Assembly (NCBI GenBank): GCA_963575745.1
Contig: CAUYUJ010000337.1
Coordinates: 425,730 to 489,729, forward strand
DNA from: Prorocentrum cordatum
Taxonomy: Eukaryota; Sar; Dinophyceae; Prorocentrales; Prorocentraceae
Reading direction: 5' to 3'
DNA: 64,000 nucleotides
Below, in pieces: positions 46,848-58,183 of the stretch (position 1 is its first letter; the number at the start of each line of letters is the position of its first letter). A program made the position numbers and the translations under genes. Under the pieces are notes generated by a model that was given only the letters and a program-made list of their open reading frames with translations, had not been told where the DNA came from and did no database searches.

Positions 46848-48740
46848 GGCGCCCGGACACCTGGACACCCAGACGTCCGGGCACCCGGACACCCGGACAC
46901 CCGGACACCCGGGCGCCTGGACACCCAGGCACCCGGAGACCCGGGCACCCGGACACCCGGGCACCCGGACACCCGGACACCCGGACACACGGACACCCGA
47001 GCACCGGGACACCCGGACACCCGGACACCCGGACACCCGGACACCCAGGCACCCGGACACCCGGACACCCGGACACCCGGACACCCGGACACCCGGGCAC
47101 CCGGACACCCGCGGCACCCGGACACCCAAGCACCCGGGCACCCGGGCGCCCGGACACCCGGTCACCCGGACACCCGGACACCCAGGCACCCGGACACCCG
47201 GACGCCCGCCCGGACACCCGGAAGCACCCGGGCACCCGGGCGCCCGGACACCCGGTCACCCGGACACCCGGACACCCAGGCGAAACCCGAGAACCCGACA
47301 CCCGACGCCCGCCCAACACCCTTACGCCGGCACCTCAACCAGCTGCGGGCACCTGACAACTCGGACACCCGGGGTCAACCGGAAACCCTGGCACCCGGAC
47401 ACAACGGGCGCCCGACACCCTGACACCCGCCGCAACAGCCCGGACACCCTCCCCCACCCCACCCGTTGCACCCGGGCACCCGGGCACCCGGACACCCGGG
47501 CACCCGGACACCCGGACACCTGGACACCCGGACACCCGGGCACCCAGACACCCGGGCACCTGGGCACCCGGACGCCTGGACGCCCGGACGCCCGGACGCC
47601 TGGACACCCGGACGCCCGGGCACCGCACCCGGACACCCGGACACCCGCCGGACACCCGGCCACCCGGACACCCGGACACCCGGGCACCCAGGCACCCCGG
47701 CACCCTCACACCCGGACACCCGGACACCCGGGCACCCGGACACCCGCGGCACCCGGACACCCAAGCACCCAAGCACCCGGGCGCCCGGACACCCGGGCAC
47801 CCGGACACCCGGACACCCAGGCACCCGGACACCCGGACGCCCGCCCGGACACCCGGACGCCCGGCCACCCGGACATCTGCGGGCACCCGGACACCCGGAC
47901 ACCCGGGCACCCGGACACCCGGGCACCCGGACACCCGGACACACGGACACCCGGACAGCCGCACGCCCGGACACCCGGACACCCGGACACCCGGGCACCC
48001 CGGCACCCGGGCACCCGGACACCCGGGCACCCGGACACCCGGACACCTGGACACCCGGACACCTGGGCACCCCCCAGACACCCGGGCACCTGGGCACCCG
48101 GACGCCTGGACGCCCGGACGCCCGGACGCCTGGACACCCGGACGCCCGGGCATGCACCCGGACACCCGGACACCCGCCGGACACCCGGCCACCCGGACAC
48201 CCGGACACCCGGACACCCGGGCACCCAGGCACCCCGGCACCCTCACACCCGGACACCCGGGCACCCGGACACCCGGACACCCGGACGCCGGGACGCCTGG
48301 ACACCCGGACACCCGGACACCCGGACACCCGGACACCCGGGCACCCGGACACCCGGACACCCGGACACCCGGACGCCCGGACACCCGGACACCCGGACGC
48401 CCGGACGCCCGGACACCCGGACACCCGGACGCCCGGACACCCGGGCACCCGGACACAGACACCCGGACGCCCGGACACCCGGCCACCCGGACACCCGGAC
48501 ACCCGGACACCCGGGCACCCGGACACCCGGACACCCGGGCACCAAGACACCTGGACACCCAGACACCCGGACACCCGGACACCCGGACACCCGGACGCCT
48601 GGACGCCCGGACACCGGACACCCGGACGCCCGGACACCCGGACGCCCGGACGCCCGGACGCCCGGGCACCCGGACACACGGACACCCGGACACGCGCCCG
48701 GGCACGCACCTGGGCACCCGGGCACGCGCCCGGGCACGGT
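46848..48740. repeat. Octanucleotide minisatellite, GGACACCC type, block 2 (~1.9 kb)
   Basis: Same unit as 42665-43295. Blocks of ~300-400 bp recur inside it (for example the GACGCCTGGACGCCCGGACG clusters near 47575 and 48110), so segmental duplication adds to slippage. A unique ~60-bp stretch with weak similarity interrupts it near 47330-47460. Confidence 0.95.
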
Positions 48741-48744
48741 AAAA

Positions 48745-49225
48745 TAATCATATACCCGCGAGAAGGGGGCAGGAAGGGCGCGAGGGGGGCGAGTTGGAGG
48801 AGGGATCATGACAGCGAGAGCGCGTCAAGGAGGACCACGAAGACACGGGGGGCGCAGGCGCGCGGTCTGAGCGCGAGGCGAAAGGGACAGAGGGCGAGGA
48901 CAGGCTGGGCCAGGCTGGGCGAGTCTGAGGGGCAGAAGGAGAGAATGGGGAGGTGAACGCAACAGAAAGAGGAGGAAGAGGAATAAGAAGAAGATGAAGA
49001 AAAAGAAGAAGGAGGGTGATAAGTAGACAGAGGATGAAGATGATGATAAGGATGGGGGCGACTGCGGGGCGGGAGGAATGAGGCGCGAAGAGAGGGCGGG
49101 CGGCGGTGGGGCGAGCGGCGACGGCGGCCCTACAGCGCGCCCAGGGCCCCGAGGGCGGCCCGAGGGCCGACGCGGAAATGGCGCGCGCCAGACTGCCAGA
49201 CGCCTGCGCCGAGAAGACGAGCTCG
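48745..49225 (-). CDS. Possible minus-strand exon near 49.1-49.2 kb, unknown protein
   Basis: 49225-49120 on minus reads VDELVFSAQASGSLARAISA and then SALGPPSGPWARCRAAV, with strong GC3 bias, and ends where low-complexity sequence begins. It is bordered upstream by a G/C homopolymer run. No family recognised. Confidence 0.35.
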
Positions 49226-49699
49226 TCAACCCCCGGGGGGGGGGGGGGAGGAGCTGAGGTGGAGAGGCCCGGCGAGGGAAGATGAGGACGCACAGTAGTG
49301 GAAGACGAAGGACCCTCGAGGGGCTCCGGGGGGCGAGCGGAGAGGGGGAGCGCCAGTGCGGGCAGTGGCATCCCTGTGCATGCATCTCTCGTGGCCCCGC
49401 GTCGCCACCCTTCCCCCCCTCCCTCGTTCCCTCGCCCCCTCCCTCGCCCCCTCATTCCCCGCTTCCACGCCCCCCCCCCCCCCCCTCCCCCATCCCCCCC
49501 CCTTTTCCGCTTCTTTCTCCTCCCCCCCCCTCCTCCTCCCTCCCCCCCCCCCTTCTCCGCCTCCTCCGCCCGCCCCCCCCTCCTTTCGTTCCGCCCCCCC
49601 CCCCCCCTCCCCTCCTCCCCCTCCTCACCTTCCTTCTCTTACTCCTATGTTTACTCAAATTCATATGTTTCACCCCCCTTCCACATCTCTTTCTCCTCT

Positions 49700-49806
49700 T
49701 TCTTCTGCTCGACAGCGCCCCAGGCGTCGGGCTCGCGGAAAACGAGCTCTCGGTCGCTGTCGATGTCGATGCCAATCTTCTCCACGAGCCAGGGGGCGAG
49801 ATATCT
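49700..49806 (-). CDS. Probable minus-strand exon, unknown protein
   Basis: Reads YLAPWLVEKIGIDIDSDREL followed by VFREPDAWGAVEQ with clean GC3-rich codons. It is preceded on minus by GGTGTAG, a possible splice acceptor, and followed by CT-rich low-complexity DNA. It probably belongs to the same split gene as neighbouring minus-strand exons; the family is not recognised. Confidence 0.5.
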
Positions 49807-50029
49807 ACACCCCCCCTTCCCACTTGCCCCTCGCCTTCCGAGACCCCGCAGTCACGGCAGGGGCGAGCGCCGGCAGCAGAAGGAAGGGGGGGGGGCACGC
49901 GCGGCAGAGGGGCCGACTGGGGGAAGGCGCCACGAAGCATCATGAATGCTGCAAGCCCCCCACCCCCCCCCCCCACCCACCACCACCACCACCACCGCCA
50001 CCGCGCGCGCCGCCACCGCCGCCGCGCTC

Positions 50030-50128
50030 GAGAGCGCGCTCTTTCGCCTGCTTGACGCCGGCGTCGGGGGCGAGGGCCTTCGCCGCGACCTGCGAGAACG
50101 GGGGCGGCAGCAGGAGCAGGGCAGCCAT
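50030..50128 (-). CDS. Possible first exon, minus strand
   Basis: Starts with ATG and reads MAALLLLPPPFSQVAAKALA followed by PDAGVKQAKERA. The hydrophobic start resembles a signal or transit peptide. The ATG lies at the edge of a long hairpin (50127-50205). The downstream part runs into a GGT/GGC array. Confidence 0.35.
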
Positions 50129-50205
50129 CTTCTGAGCGACCCCTTGTCGTTGACATCGCAGTGCTCAGAACTGCGAGGTCAACGATAGGGGGTCGCCCAG
50201 AAGAC
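50127..50205. repeat. 36-bp-arm inverted repeat, 7-base loop
   Basis: Arms 50127-50162 and 50170-50205 match at 31 of 36 positions around the loop GCTCAGA. The inner parts read TTGACATCGCAGT and ACTGCGAGGTCAA. It abuts a candidate start codon on the minus strand. Confidence 0.85.
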
Positions 50206-50229
50206 GCGGGAGGCGCATGGAGGACAGCT

Positions 50230-51250
50230 CATTCCAATGTTGTCAAACATCACCTCCTCCTCACCCCTCTGCTCTCTACCCCCGTTCCTCCTCCTCATCC
50301 TTCTGCTGTTCCTGCTCCTGCTCCTGCCCCTGCTCCTCCTCCTCCTCCTCCTCCTCTTCCCCCTCTCCCCCATCCCCCCCCTCCTCCTCCCCCTCCTCCT
50401 CCTCCTCCTCCTCTTCCCCCCCCCTCCTCCTCCTCCTCCTCCTCCCCCTCCTCCTCCTCCTCCTCCCCCTTCCTCCTCCTCCTCGCCTGGATTCCGACCC
50501 CCCCCCCCTTTCCTCTCTTTCATCTTCCTTCGCCGCGTGCTCATCCGCCCGTCCACCCGCCCTTCCCCGCCCGCCCGCCGCGCGCCCCTGGCCACCATCG
50601 CATTATTCTTCGCCGCGTTTCTTCTTCCGCCGCCCCGCTCTGGCGCCCCCCCCCCCCCCCTCCCCCCATCTCGCCGAACCCCCTCGTCCTCCTCCTCCTC
50701 CTCCTCCCGGCCCCTTCCCCCCCCCCCCCATCGTCCTCCCTTCTCTTCCTCCTCATCTTCCTCCTTCTCCCCCCCAATTCCACTGCGCCCCCTCCTTCGC
50801 CCCGCCTGCCCCCCCCCCCCGCCCTTTCCCTCGCGCCGCCCCCTTCCAGCAAAGGGCCGCGAGAGGCGTCGTCTCCATCCAGCCGGCGCGAGCCCACTGC
50901 AGCGTTGAAGCGAGCCCGCGGCTGCCAGGGGGAGACTGGCCAGAGCGGGCCAGAGCCGCCCCCTCGCACCCCCCCTCCTCGTCTTCTCCCACTCACCCAC
51001 GGGCGCTTCCCATCACCTCTCTGTCGCCTCTTCCTCGCCCGCCGCCGACCGCTCGCCTGGCCCCGGCCTGTTGCCCCCTCCCTCCTCGTTGCCCCGATCG
51101 CTACTCCCCCGTCGTCCGCTCTCTCCATCTTCCCCGCCCCCTGCGCGGCTGGGAGAAGACAGCGGCGCGCCTGCTTGTCGCTGATATGTTTATTATTCTT
51201 CTTCTTCCGGTCGTCTTCTTCCGCGCCCGGGCCGCCCCCCCCCCGCCGAG
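50230..51250. repeat. C/T-rich low-complexity tract on the plus strand
   Basis: Interrupted CCT, CTC and C-runs over ~1 kb. Frames are poly-Pro/Ser/Leu or poly-Gly/Arg. No gene. Confidence 0.75.
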
Positions 51251-51649
51251 GCGCCGCGGGGGCTGCGCCTTCGCTGCGAGGCCCTGGGCGGCGATCAGCA
51301 GGCGAGCCGGGGCCGGCAGCTGCATCTGCGCGAGGGGGCGGGGCCGATGGGGGGAGGGGGCGAAGCCAAGCCCCGGGCTGGGGGCCGCAGCGGCCTGGCG
51401 ACAAACCAACGGGAAGCCATTGGATAGAAAGGAAGGTGATCTTGATCCAATCCATTCCATGGGGCCCCCATCGGTCCTCTCTGTCCTCCCCGTTGTTTGT
51501 TATCCCCCCCCCCCTCTCGCGTTGTTCCCTAATATTTTTAAATGGCCCTATCCCAATCATCTCCTCGACCATACGTTGCCTTATCTCCGTGTAAGGCTAT
51601 TGTCTCCAGATAAAATTATGCATTGGGTTCGTCATCTCTCTATATCCCC

Positions 51650-51708
51650 TCTCTCTCTCGTTCTCGTTATCGTTATCGTTATCGTTCTCGCTCTCGCTCT
51701 CGCTCTCG

Positions 51709-51778
<70 letters not shown>

Positions 51779-51828
51779 CTCCTTTTTTTGTCGTTTGTCT
51801 CTCTCTCTCTGTTCCCTTCCTGCTTCCC

Positions 51829-51915
<87 letters not shown>

Positions 51916-51927
51916 GCTCTCTTTTTA

Positions 51928-51958
<31 letters not shown>

Positions 51959-51963
51959 TCTCT

Positions 51964-52020
<57 letters not shown>

Positions 52021-52034
52021 ATCTATCTCTCTCT

Positions 52035-52097
<63 letters not shown>

Positions 52098-52106
52098 TTT
52101 TTTTTT

Positions 52107-52183
<77 letters not shown>

Positions 52184-52235
52184 TCTCTCTCTCTCTATAT
52201 CCCTCCCTCTCTCTCTCTCTTTCTCTCCCACTTCT
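51650..52235. repeat. CT dinucleotide arrays around a 61-base T homopolymer
   Basis: CTCTCT runs at 51712-51770, 51850-51910, 51970-52015 and 52115-52180. T61 spans 52036-52096, followed by G and T11. Length in the assembly may be unreliable. Confidence 0.95.
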
Positions 52236-52434
52236 CTCTCACTGCCTCTCCGCATCACCTTCTCTGTCTTAGTGTAGGCAAGCATCGCGCGATCGAGCTT
52301 CGCCCTGCGATATCGCAAGCGCCCGATCGGTCCGTCAAGTTCGGGCTCAGGCCCAGAATAAAACACAGTCGACCAGTGGTTCGGACATCACTCAAGAGCT
52401 GACGCCGAAGCAGGGGGGGTAGCAAGGAGAGGGC

Positions 52435-52560
52435 GATATATCTATATATATATATATATGTATACATATATATATACACATATATATAGAGAGAGAGAGA
52501 GTTAGAGAGAGCGCGCGAGAGAGAGAGAGTGAGAGAGTGAGAGCGCGAGAGAGAGAGAGG
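52435..52560. repeat. TA and GA dinucleotide arrays
   Basis: TATATA with CA interruptions, then GAGAGA with GCGC words. Confidence 0.9.
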
Positions 52561-53557
52561 TGGATCACATCCTCGTCCGCCTGCTTGCCTCTCTTAACCT
52601 ATGTGCCATTGCCAGCACCCGGCAGCGCGGCTCAGGTTGGCAAACTGGGCACCGTCGAGGTAGAGCTCGGGCCCAGTCCGGATGTGAGCCTTTCTGTCCT
52701 TGCAGAAAGGACCAGCGATTGGCGAGGATAACCGATCCTCGTCGATCGCCCTCCCTGGGCTAAGGGCTGCCAGGGGCCGAGATGACCGAGGTGTGCGTGT
52801 TTGGACACACATGTTTACGTGCAGACGTACATGTGCGCGCGCGTGCATGCGCGAGCGCGCGCGCGTTCGATGTCAGGCTGGTGGCCGGGGCCTGGCTCGA
52901 GTGAAGGGGGGCTGAACGCAGGGGGGATTGATTGGGGGGGAGGAGAGCGGGCGTGCTGCGCGCGTGGACGCATGCCATCCGCCGCAAGCGAGAGAGCGCC
53001 AGTTCCCAGAGAGAATTCCCAAACGAAGCGGCGCAGCGGTCTGATCATCTAGTGATCTAAGCGCATTTAGTTTGGATGAGGCAGGATAGGGGGCGGGGCT
53101 CGTCTCGTTCGCAGGGGGTCGCAGCTCGACGCTGCATGGCTGGCACTACTATGATTCGACTATGATGTGGTGTGTGTGTGTGTGCGTGTGCGTGAGCGCG
53201 CGTGTGTGCGCGCGCGCGTGGGGGGGGGGGGCTGGGGGGGAGGGGGGGGGGGGGGGGGGGCGAGGTCGAAAGGCCTGGAGATCGAGCAATGTCCTGATTG
53301 CGGGCGATAGCTGGCTAGACGGTCACCACCACGCGGAGTGCAATCAATTTTGGGGCCAACGCATGATAAACAACAGCCCCAATTTCGCAGGCCACACAGT
53401 AACCCAATGACTTTCGCTCCAGGGGGGCGTGAAAACAATGGACTGAGCAATGGATCAACCAATCACTTTGCGCGAGCTCGGCGCAGCAACGATCGCCTGG
53501 CAAATCTACCGATTTCGGCAGCAAGTGGGGGCATCGATGGAAACAGACGGGACACGG

Positions 53558-53684
53558 GAGGGCCCCCCATGCAAGACGAATCGGACACCACAAATCCAGC
53601 CTAGCAAACATAATCATGAGGCGCATGATTATGTTTGCTAGGCTGGATTCGCGGTGCCATATTCGTCTTGCACGGGGGGCCCTC
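53558..53684. repeat. Long hairpin: 61-bp inverted repeat arms, 5-base loop
   Basis: Left arm 53558-53618 and right arm 53624-53684 match at 55 of 61 positions around AGGCG. Arm tips read GAGGGCCCCCC and GGGGGGCCCTC; the loop-proximal 26 bases are identical. There are no terminal duplications that I can see. It may be a foldback or MITE-type element or the result of a palindromic duplication. It lies between minus-strand coding segments and unique DNA. Confidence 0.93.
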
Positions 53685-53789
53685 GGTTCGAGCCGCCCCG
53701 AGACCTTTAGTATAGGACCCGTCCTTCTTAATCAGATCCGCTCCTCCGTCGGCGCCGCCAGCCGCCGCCGCCTTGTCAGCCCTCGCCCC

Positions 53790-53985
53790 CTACTGCCTCC
53801 TCAGCTGCCTCCTTGTCTCCCTCATCGCCCCCGTCGACAGTGAGCACGTCGTCGACGTCAAGAGGGTAAGGCGGCGTGGGACACTGGCGGGATACATGTC
53901 TCGCCAGCTGCAGGTCGACGACCTTCCCCATGTATGGCACCTCGTACGGCACTGCGTCTTTGTCGTACTTCCTCCCAGCCCCGGA
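53790..53985 (-). CDS. Probable 3' coding exon, minus strand, unknown protein
   Basis: Reads KYDKDAVPYEVPYMGKVVDL, QLARHVSRQC, then LDVDDVLTVDGGDEGDKEAA and EEAVGGEG to a TGA. Codons are GC3-rich and the acidic end looks like a natural C-terminus. No family recognised. Confidence 0.5.
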
Positions 53986-54189
53986 CGCCGCATGCATGCG
54001 CGCGCGCGCGCGCGGAAGCGCGGCAACGGCAAGCACCATTGCAAGTCTTGCTGGGCGGGAGGGGGGCCGACGCTGCTCGGCGCTGCGTCGGCGGGGTGGC
54101 GGGGGGGGGGGGGGGGGGAGGCGAGTTGGCCGCCTAGCTCGCGGCCCCGCCCCATTTCGCCGCACCGAAGGATCCAGCAACATTGTCGC

Positions 54190-54300
54190 CTCCCCGCGGC
54201 CCTCGTAATGACCTGGATGGTGGTCTTGAGGTCTGTTGATGGGGTCGATTCCACAGCGATGTTCAGACGGCAGCGCTTCATGGCATGACACTGCGCCACG
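54190..54300 (-). CDS. Probable minus-strand exon, unknown protein
   Basis: Reads HAMKRCRLNIAVESTPSTDL followed by KTTIQVITRAAGRR. It is bordered on minus by the G59 run (C59 on plus) that lies immediately upstream. Likely an exon of the same gene as 53790-53985. Confidence 0.45.
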
Positions 54301-54305
54301 AATTG

Positions 54306-54306
<1 letters not shown>

Positions 54307-54365
<59 letters not shown>
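54307..54365. repeat. 59-base C homopolymer
   Basis: Uninterrupted C59 on plus, right beside a coding-like segment. Several G/C runs of 10-20 bases occur at similar positions elsewhere in 49-62 kb. Confidence 0.95.
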
Positions 54366-54367
<2 letters not shown>

Positions 54368-55369
54368 GCAGCATCCCCCCTCTCGGAGAGATGAAAACCA
54401 CAGTGGTCGCCATGAGGGGGGAAAGGGCCGCTGGGAGTGCGTCGAGGACGGCGAGGACTACAAACGGGATAGGAGGCAGAGCCTCGCGCAAAATTGAATC
54501 GGGTGGATGGGGGAGCTGAGGAGAAGGAGCGGGGCGATGGAAGCAGGCGACGAGGCGCGGAGAGGACGGGCGGCGGGGGCGCGAGATGGCGGGGGGGCGC
54601 GGGGGGGGGGGGGGGGTGGGGGGGGGGGGGGGGGCGGGCGAGGGGGGGGGAATGGTGCGGCGCAGGAGCGATCAGCAGGAGGATTGGAACATGGATGACG
54701 GCCCAGGGGCGGCTACAGGGCTATCAGGGGGAAAAGAGGTGGGCACTGGTGCGGTTGAGTTGCGGGCATCACACAAGTCAGCAGACGCGAATGCGACCAG
54801 ACATGGAGGGGCGCCGCTGCAGGGTGCAGGCACAGGAACAGGGCGGGCTTGCGATCGGCTAAGTAAACGGGCGGCAGAGGCATGGGTTGCAGAGGAATGG
54901 CTTGCACGGGAAGAGAGAGCGGATGGGAGAAGAAAGAGGCAGGTTTAACTTGGATCGCGTGCTTGCTCTTCTCTCGGCTACCTTCTTTGCAACAATATCA
55001 CGGGCATTGATCGGGCTGCCTTCTTTGCAACGATCTCACGGGCATTCGTCGGGGGAACGCCGATAAGCCGCCTTGCCCCCCCCCCCCCATGCCGACGGGC
55101 ATTGCCCCCGACCCCAGCGCGCCAGACAAGGCAGCGTTGAAGGCATTGATCAACTGCCCAGCACGTTTGCACGTGGCGTGCTAGCCCTGTGCTGACGCAG
55201 CACTTCCATTCGCGCGCACGCTCAGCTCGCCACCCTCGTCCGATTTCGAAGTCCTGCATTTAACTCCAGACACGCGCGCGGCCCTGCCCAGCACCTTGCA
55301 CTCAGCCCACTCCCCACCTTTTCATTCGCAAATATGCCTCGACATCGGTCGGATCGAGCGTCGCGCCGA

Positions 55370-55743
55370 CCCTGCCAACCCTCGCCTTCCTCGATCGGCC
55401 AGCCCCTGCTCGGAGTCTCACTGACCCCGCCCTCCTCGCTGACCCTGTCCTCGGCACTCCCCCGCCCGGCCTGCTTCTGCCCCGGTGCAGTCATGCCCGC
55501 GCAGCCTGGGCCATCTTCCTCGGACTTCTGGTTCTGCGTCAGCCATTCGGCCAGAGAGAGTAAGCGAGGCACCTTGGGGTCCTGCTGGGCATCGTTGTCA
55601 TTGGCGGCGTTCGCTTCGCTGGCCGCGGCTGCCTCGCTCTTCGCGCCCTGCCCAGGGCCGCCATCTCCGCGCGGGCCGATGTCGGGCAGGGGGGGGGGGT
55701 GCACAGTCAGCGTAGAAACGCCGACTGCGCTGAGGATAGTCAC
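55370..55743 (-). CDS. Probable minus-strand coding segment, unknown protein
   Basis: Reads MTILSAVGVSTLTV, a Gly/Ala-rich linker, ANAANDNDAQQDPKVPRLLS, LAEWLTQNQKSEEDGPGCAG and an acidic end. Codon use is GC3-rich throughout. No membrane segment or known motif. It may be one exon, or the open frame may run past the true donor site. Confidence 0.45.
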
Positions 55744-56112
55744 GGGAAAGAGCTGAGTTGAACAAGCCGCGAAGCCGCGCAGTCGAGGGCATGCTCGCGG
55801 GCACAGTCAACCTGCATGATAAGGGCGCACGATAAGGATGCATGGGTCTTCCTGGCCAGCGAAATTTGTCGAGGATGGGCCAGAGGGAAAAGATGCACGG
55901 GAAACTTTGGAAAGTCGCTCATCCTACTACGCGGGTTGACTGTGCAGTTCCAGTGCTCACACCCAGGGCGTGCGAATCTCGCCAACGCCGCCGAAAGGAC
56001 TCAATAAACATGCGCCCCGAGACATCACCCATGTAACTTCATACAGCCAGGCAGAGACGATGCAGCGCCTGGCGCCATGCATCCCCCCCACCCACCCACC
56101 TTCCCAGCCCCG

Positions 56113-56347
56113 TCGGTCCATGCCGAGCTCGGACCTGAACCTGCAGTTCGCCTTCGCCCACGGGTGCGCCTTGAAATCCAATGCCTCTACCATCTGCGCG
56201 CTCTTCACCTTGAACATCTGGATGGCCTCCGAGGTGAGCTCGATCTTCCTCGAGGTGAGCATGGCCTCTCCTTTCTTCATGCTCAGGTCCAGCTCGAACT
56301 CAGACACGACCTTCCCGCCCGACCCCGCGCGGGCCCAGTTGGATCGC
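56113..56347 (-). CDS. Probable minus-strand exon, unknown protein
   Basis: One of the clearest coding blocks: GSGGKVVSEFELDLSMKKGE, AMLTSRKIELTSEAIQMFKV, KSAQMVEALDFKAHPWAKAN. It is preceded by GCCCCAG, a plausible acceptor, and fades into a G-rich stretch. The fold is probably alpha/beta; I do not recognise the family. Confidence 0.5.
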
Positions 56348-56754
56348 ACTGGGGCTTCTTACTGCTAGTGGATCAGACGCACGAGCGCACGAACGTTCGC
56401 CACTCAATATGTCAGCGCAAAGAGCTGCCAAGAGAAGCGAGATGGATCAGAGCAGGGGGGCCGCGAAGGGCAGTTGAGGAGGAGAAGCCTAGACAGAAAA
56501 CACCAACACTTACAATTACAGATGCGACCGCGCTTGCAGAAGGAACCGTGCGCATGAATGCAACGATCTGCTCTCGACCTCAGCTGCCGCGACCGCCGCC
56601 GCCCCCCCCCCGCCCGGGCGCCCCCCCGCCGAGGACGCGGTTGAATGCATCATGCCTGTGGACAGCGGAGAGCTTGCTCTGGGGCGAAGTCGAGGACGCC
56701 GCGAAGGCGCCGTCGTCCAGCGCCCCCAACTTCCAATTCTCACATGATCTTGGT

Positions 56755-57205
56755 AATGCACTTGTCCCACTTCATCGTCATCATGGCGGCCTCAGAGGCG
56801 CGCGTTCTGCCCCTGTCCCTGATAATAGCCCTCCTCAACATTGTCCTTCTCTCCCCCCTCATGCCTCCCATCCTTCGCGCGCCACTGCCCTCCCCGATGC
56901 CCCTGCCCCTGCCCTTGCGCCCGCGCCCCCTTCCTTGTCCGTTCCGCCCCCCTCTCTCCGCTGCTGCGCCTGCCTCGCTCTGCTGCGCGATAGTACAAGC
57001 CCCCGCGCAGTTGGCCGGCGCGCGCCCCCTCGCCCCAGAAAAACTCTTCGCCATTCCAGTCCCCCGCGACTGCGAGACGGGCAGTCTCGCTGCCCAACGG
57101 CCGCGCGCGCCCGCGCCCACCGGCCCTCCCCCAAGCCAAAGCAAGATAGCGAACGAATAAACAGAGGCGGTCCTCCAAAGCATCATGTAGCAGCCCTTTG
57201 ACCAG
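56755..57205 (-). CDS. Possible minus-strand exons, unknown protein
   Basis: 57205-57125 follows CTCTCTTGCAG and reads LVKGLLHDALEDRLCLFVRY followed by LALAWG. 56840-56755 reads RRAIIRDRGRTRASEAAMMT followed by MKWDKCITKI and stops before GTGAGA, a plausible donor. The intervening 280 bases are low-complexity. Phase between them was not verified. Confidence 0.4.
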
Positions 57206-57399
57206 CTGCAAGAGAGATGCCCTCGCCCAACTCCTCGACGAGGCGCGCCTTCGGGCAGGCGGGGCTCAGCAGCGAAGAAACGCCCGCCCCTACGATCCCA
57301 CTACCCCCGCAACTACCGAGCACCGCCCGATAGCTGCGACGACAGTCGAGGCGCCCCTGCGCCAGTGGCCCTGGGGATGGGGAGGGGATTGTCGCGATC

Positions 57400-57470
57400 C
57401 ATACTTCGGGCAGTTGCCCGATCTCTGCAAGCTGGCAAGGGCCATGAACACTTCCATGCGATCCTGCAGA
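57400..57470 (-). CDS. Possible short minus-strand exon
   Basis: Follows GTCTGCAG and reads DRMEVFMALASLQRSGNCPK followed by YG. Short, so weak support. Confidence 0.3.
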
Positions 57471-57659
57471 CACCCATCCCCCCCCCCTCCCCCTCGCCCT
57501 CATTCCGGAGCCCCTGTTCGTGATATCTCGATGAGCTTTGCTCGAGCTGATGCCGCTTCTGGCGCGGCGCGAAACGCATCTTGATGGGCTCGGGCGCTCG
57601 GCCGCCCAATCCTAGCGCCCCCCCCCGCTGCCCCCCCCCCCCGCCTGCGACGCGCCATG

Positions 57660-58183
57660 CGCTACTTTGTGCGACGCAACGCCACGCTCACACAGGCTGC
57701 GCACCTTCAAACCAGAACTGTACACCCCGTGGGACCGCGTGGGCAAGACGATGAAGGGCGAGCCCCAAACAACCGATGCCCGCCCATGAAACCACCGACG
57801 AGTTCTTGTACGTTGGCGACTCCAACATATTCAACTTAGCTGCGGCGCGCGCCATGCCCATGGCTGAAACAACGTAATCGAACGAGCTCGGAAGCATCTC
57901 CCTCCTGCACTGTAACACACGCATGCCGCGCGAACACCATCTCTTCAGCACCAATGCTTTCAATGGCAGGGGCATCCATCATGATGTTGGTCAGCGCTGT
58001 GCTCGAGACCATGGCCGCGCTTCGTAGCGCCGCCCCCCCCCCCCCCTGCCAGATTGTACTCGTACACACGTCGCTGGCGCGCCCGCCCATCCGATCTCGT
58101 AACAAGCTTATGGCAACCTCACCTGCCCACGCCGAGTGCAAATGATGCCATTCATGCCCAGTGATCATTGCCCTAGTTATCAT
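57660..58183 (-). CDS. Coding-like region, probably minus-strand exons (plus strand also open)
   Basis: On minus, 58183-58055 reads MITGHEWHHLHSAWAGEVAI and then SLLRDRMGGRASDVCTS. After a G-run, 58030-57900 reads AMVSSTALTNIMMDAPAIES followed by IGAEEMVFARHACV. One frame over, 57905-57785 reads LPSSFDYVVSAMGMARAAAK followed by LNMLESPTYKNSSVV. On plus, 57703-57780 (PELYTPWDRVGKTMKGEPQ) and 57793-57855 (TDEFLYVGDSNIFNLAAARA) also have high GC3. I prefer minus because its neighbours are on minus, but this is not settled. Confidence 0.4.

Noticed and set aside
42537-48956. Proline/Arg/Gly-rich proteins of 280-500 codons
   Set aside because: Translation of the 8-bp minisatellite; all frames give the same 8-residue cycle.
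50217-52277. 686-codon frame on plus
   Set aside because: Runs through CCT, CT and T homopolymer arrays; poly-Pro, poly-Ser and poly-Leu only.
53680-53700. tRNA B-box-like GGTTCGAGCC next to the long hairpin
   Set aside because: No cloverleaf could be built around it; T-stem and acceptor pairing fail.
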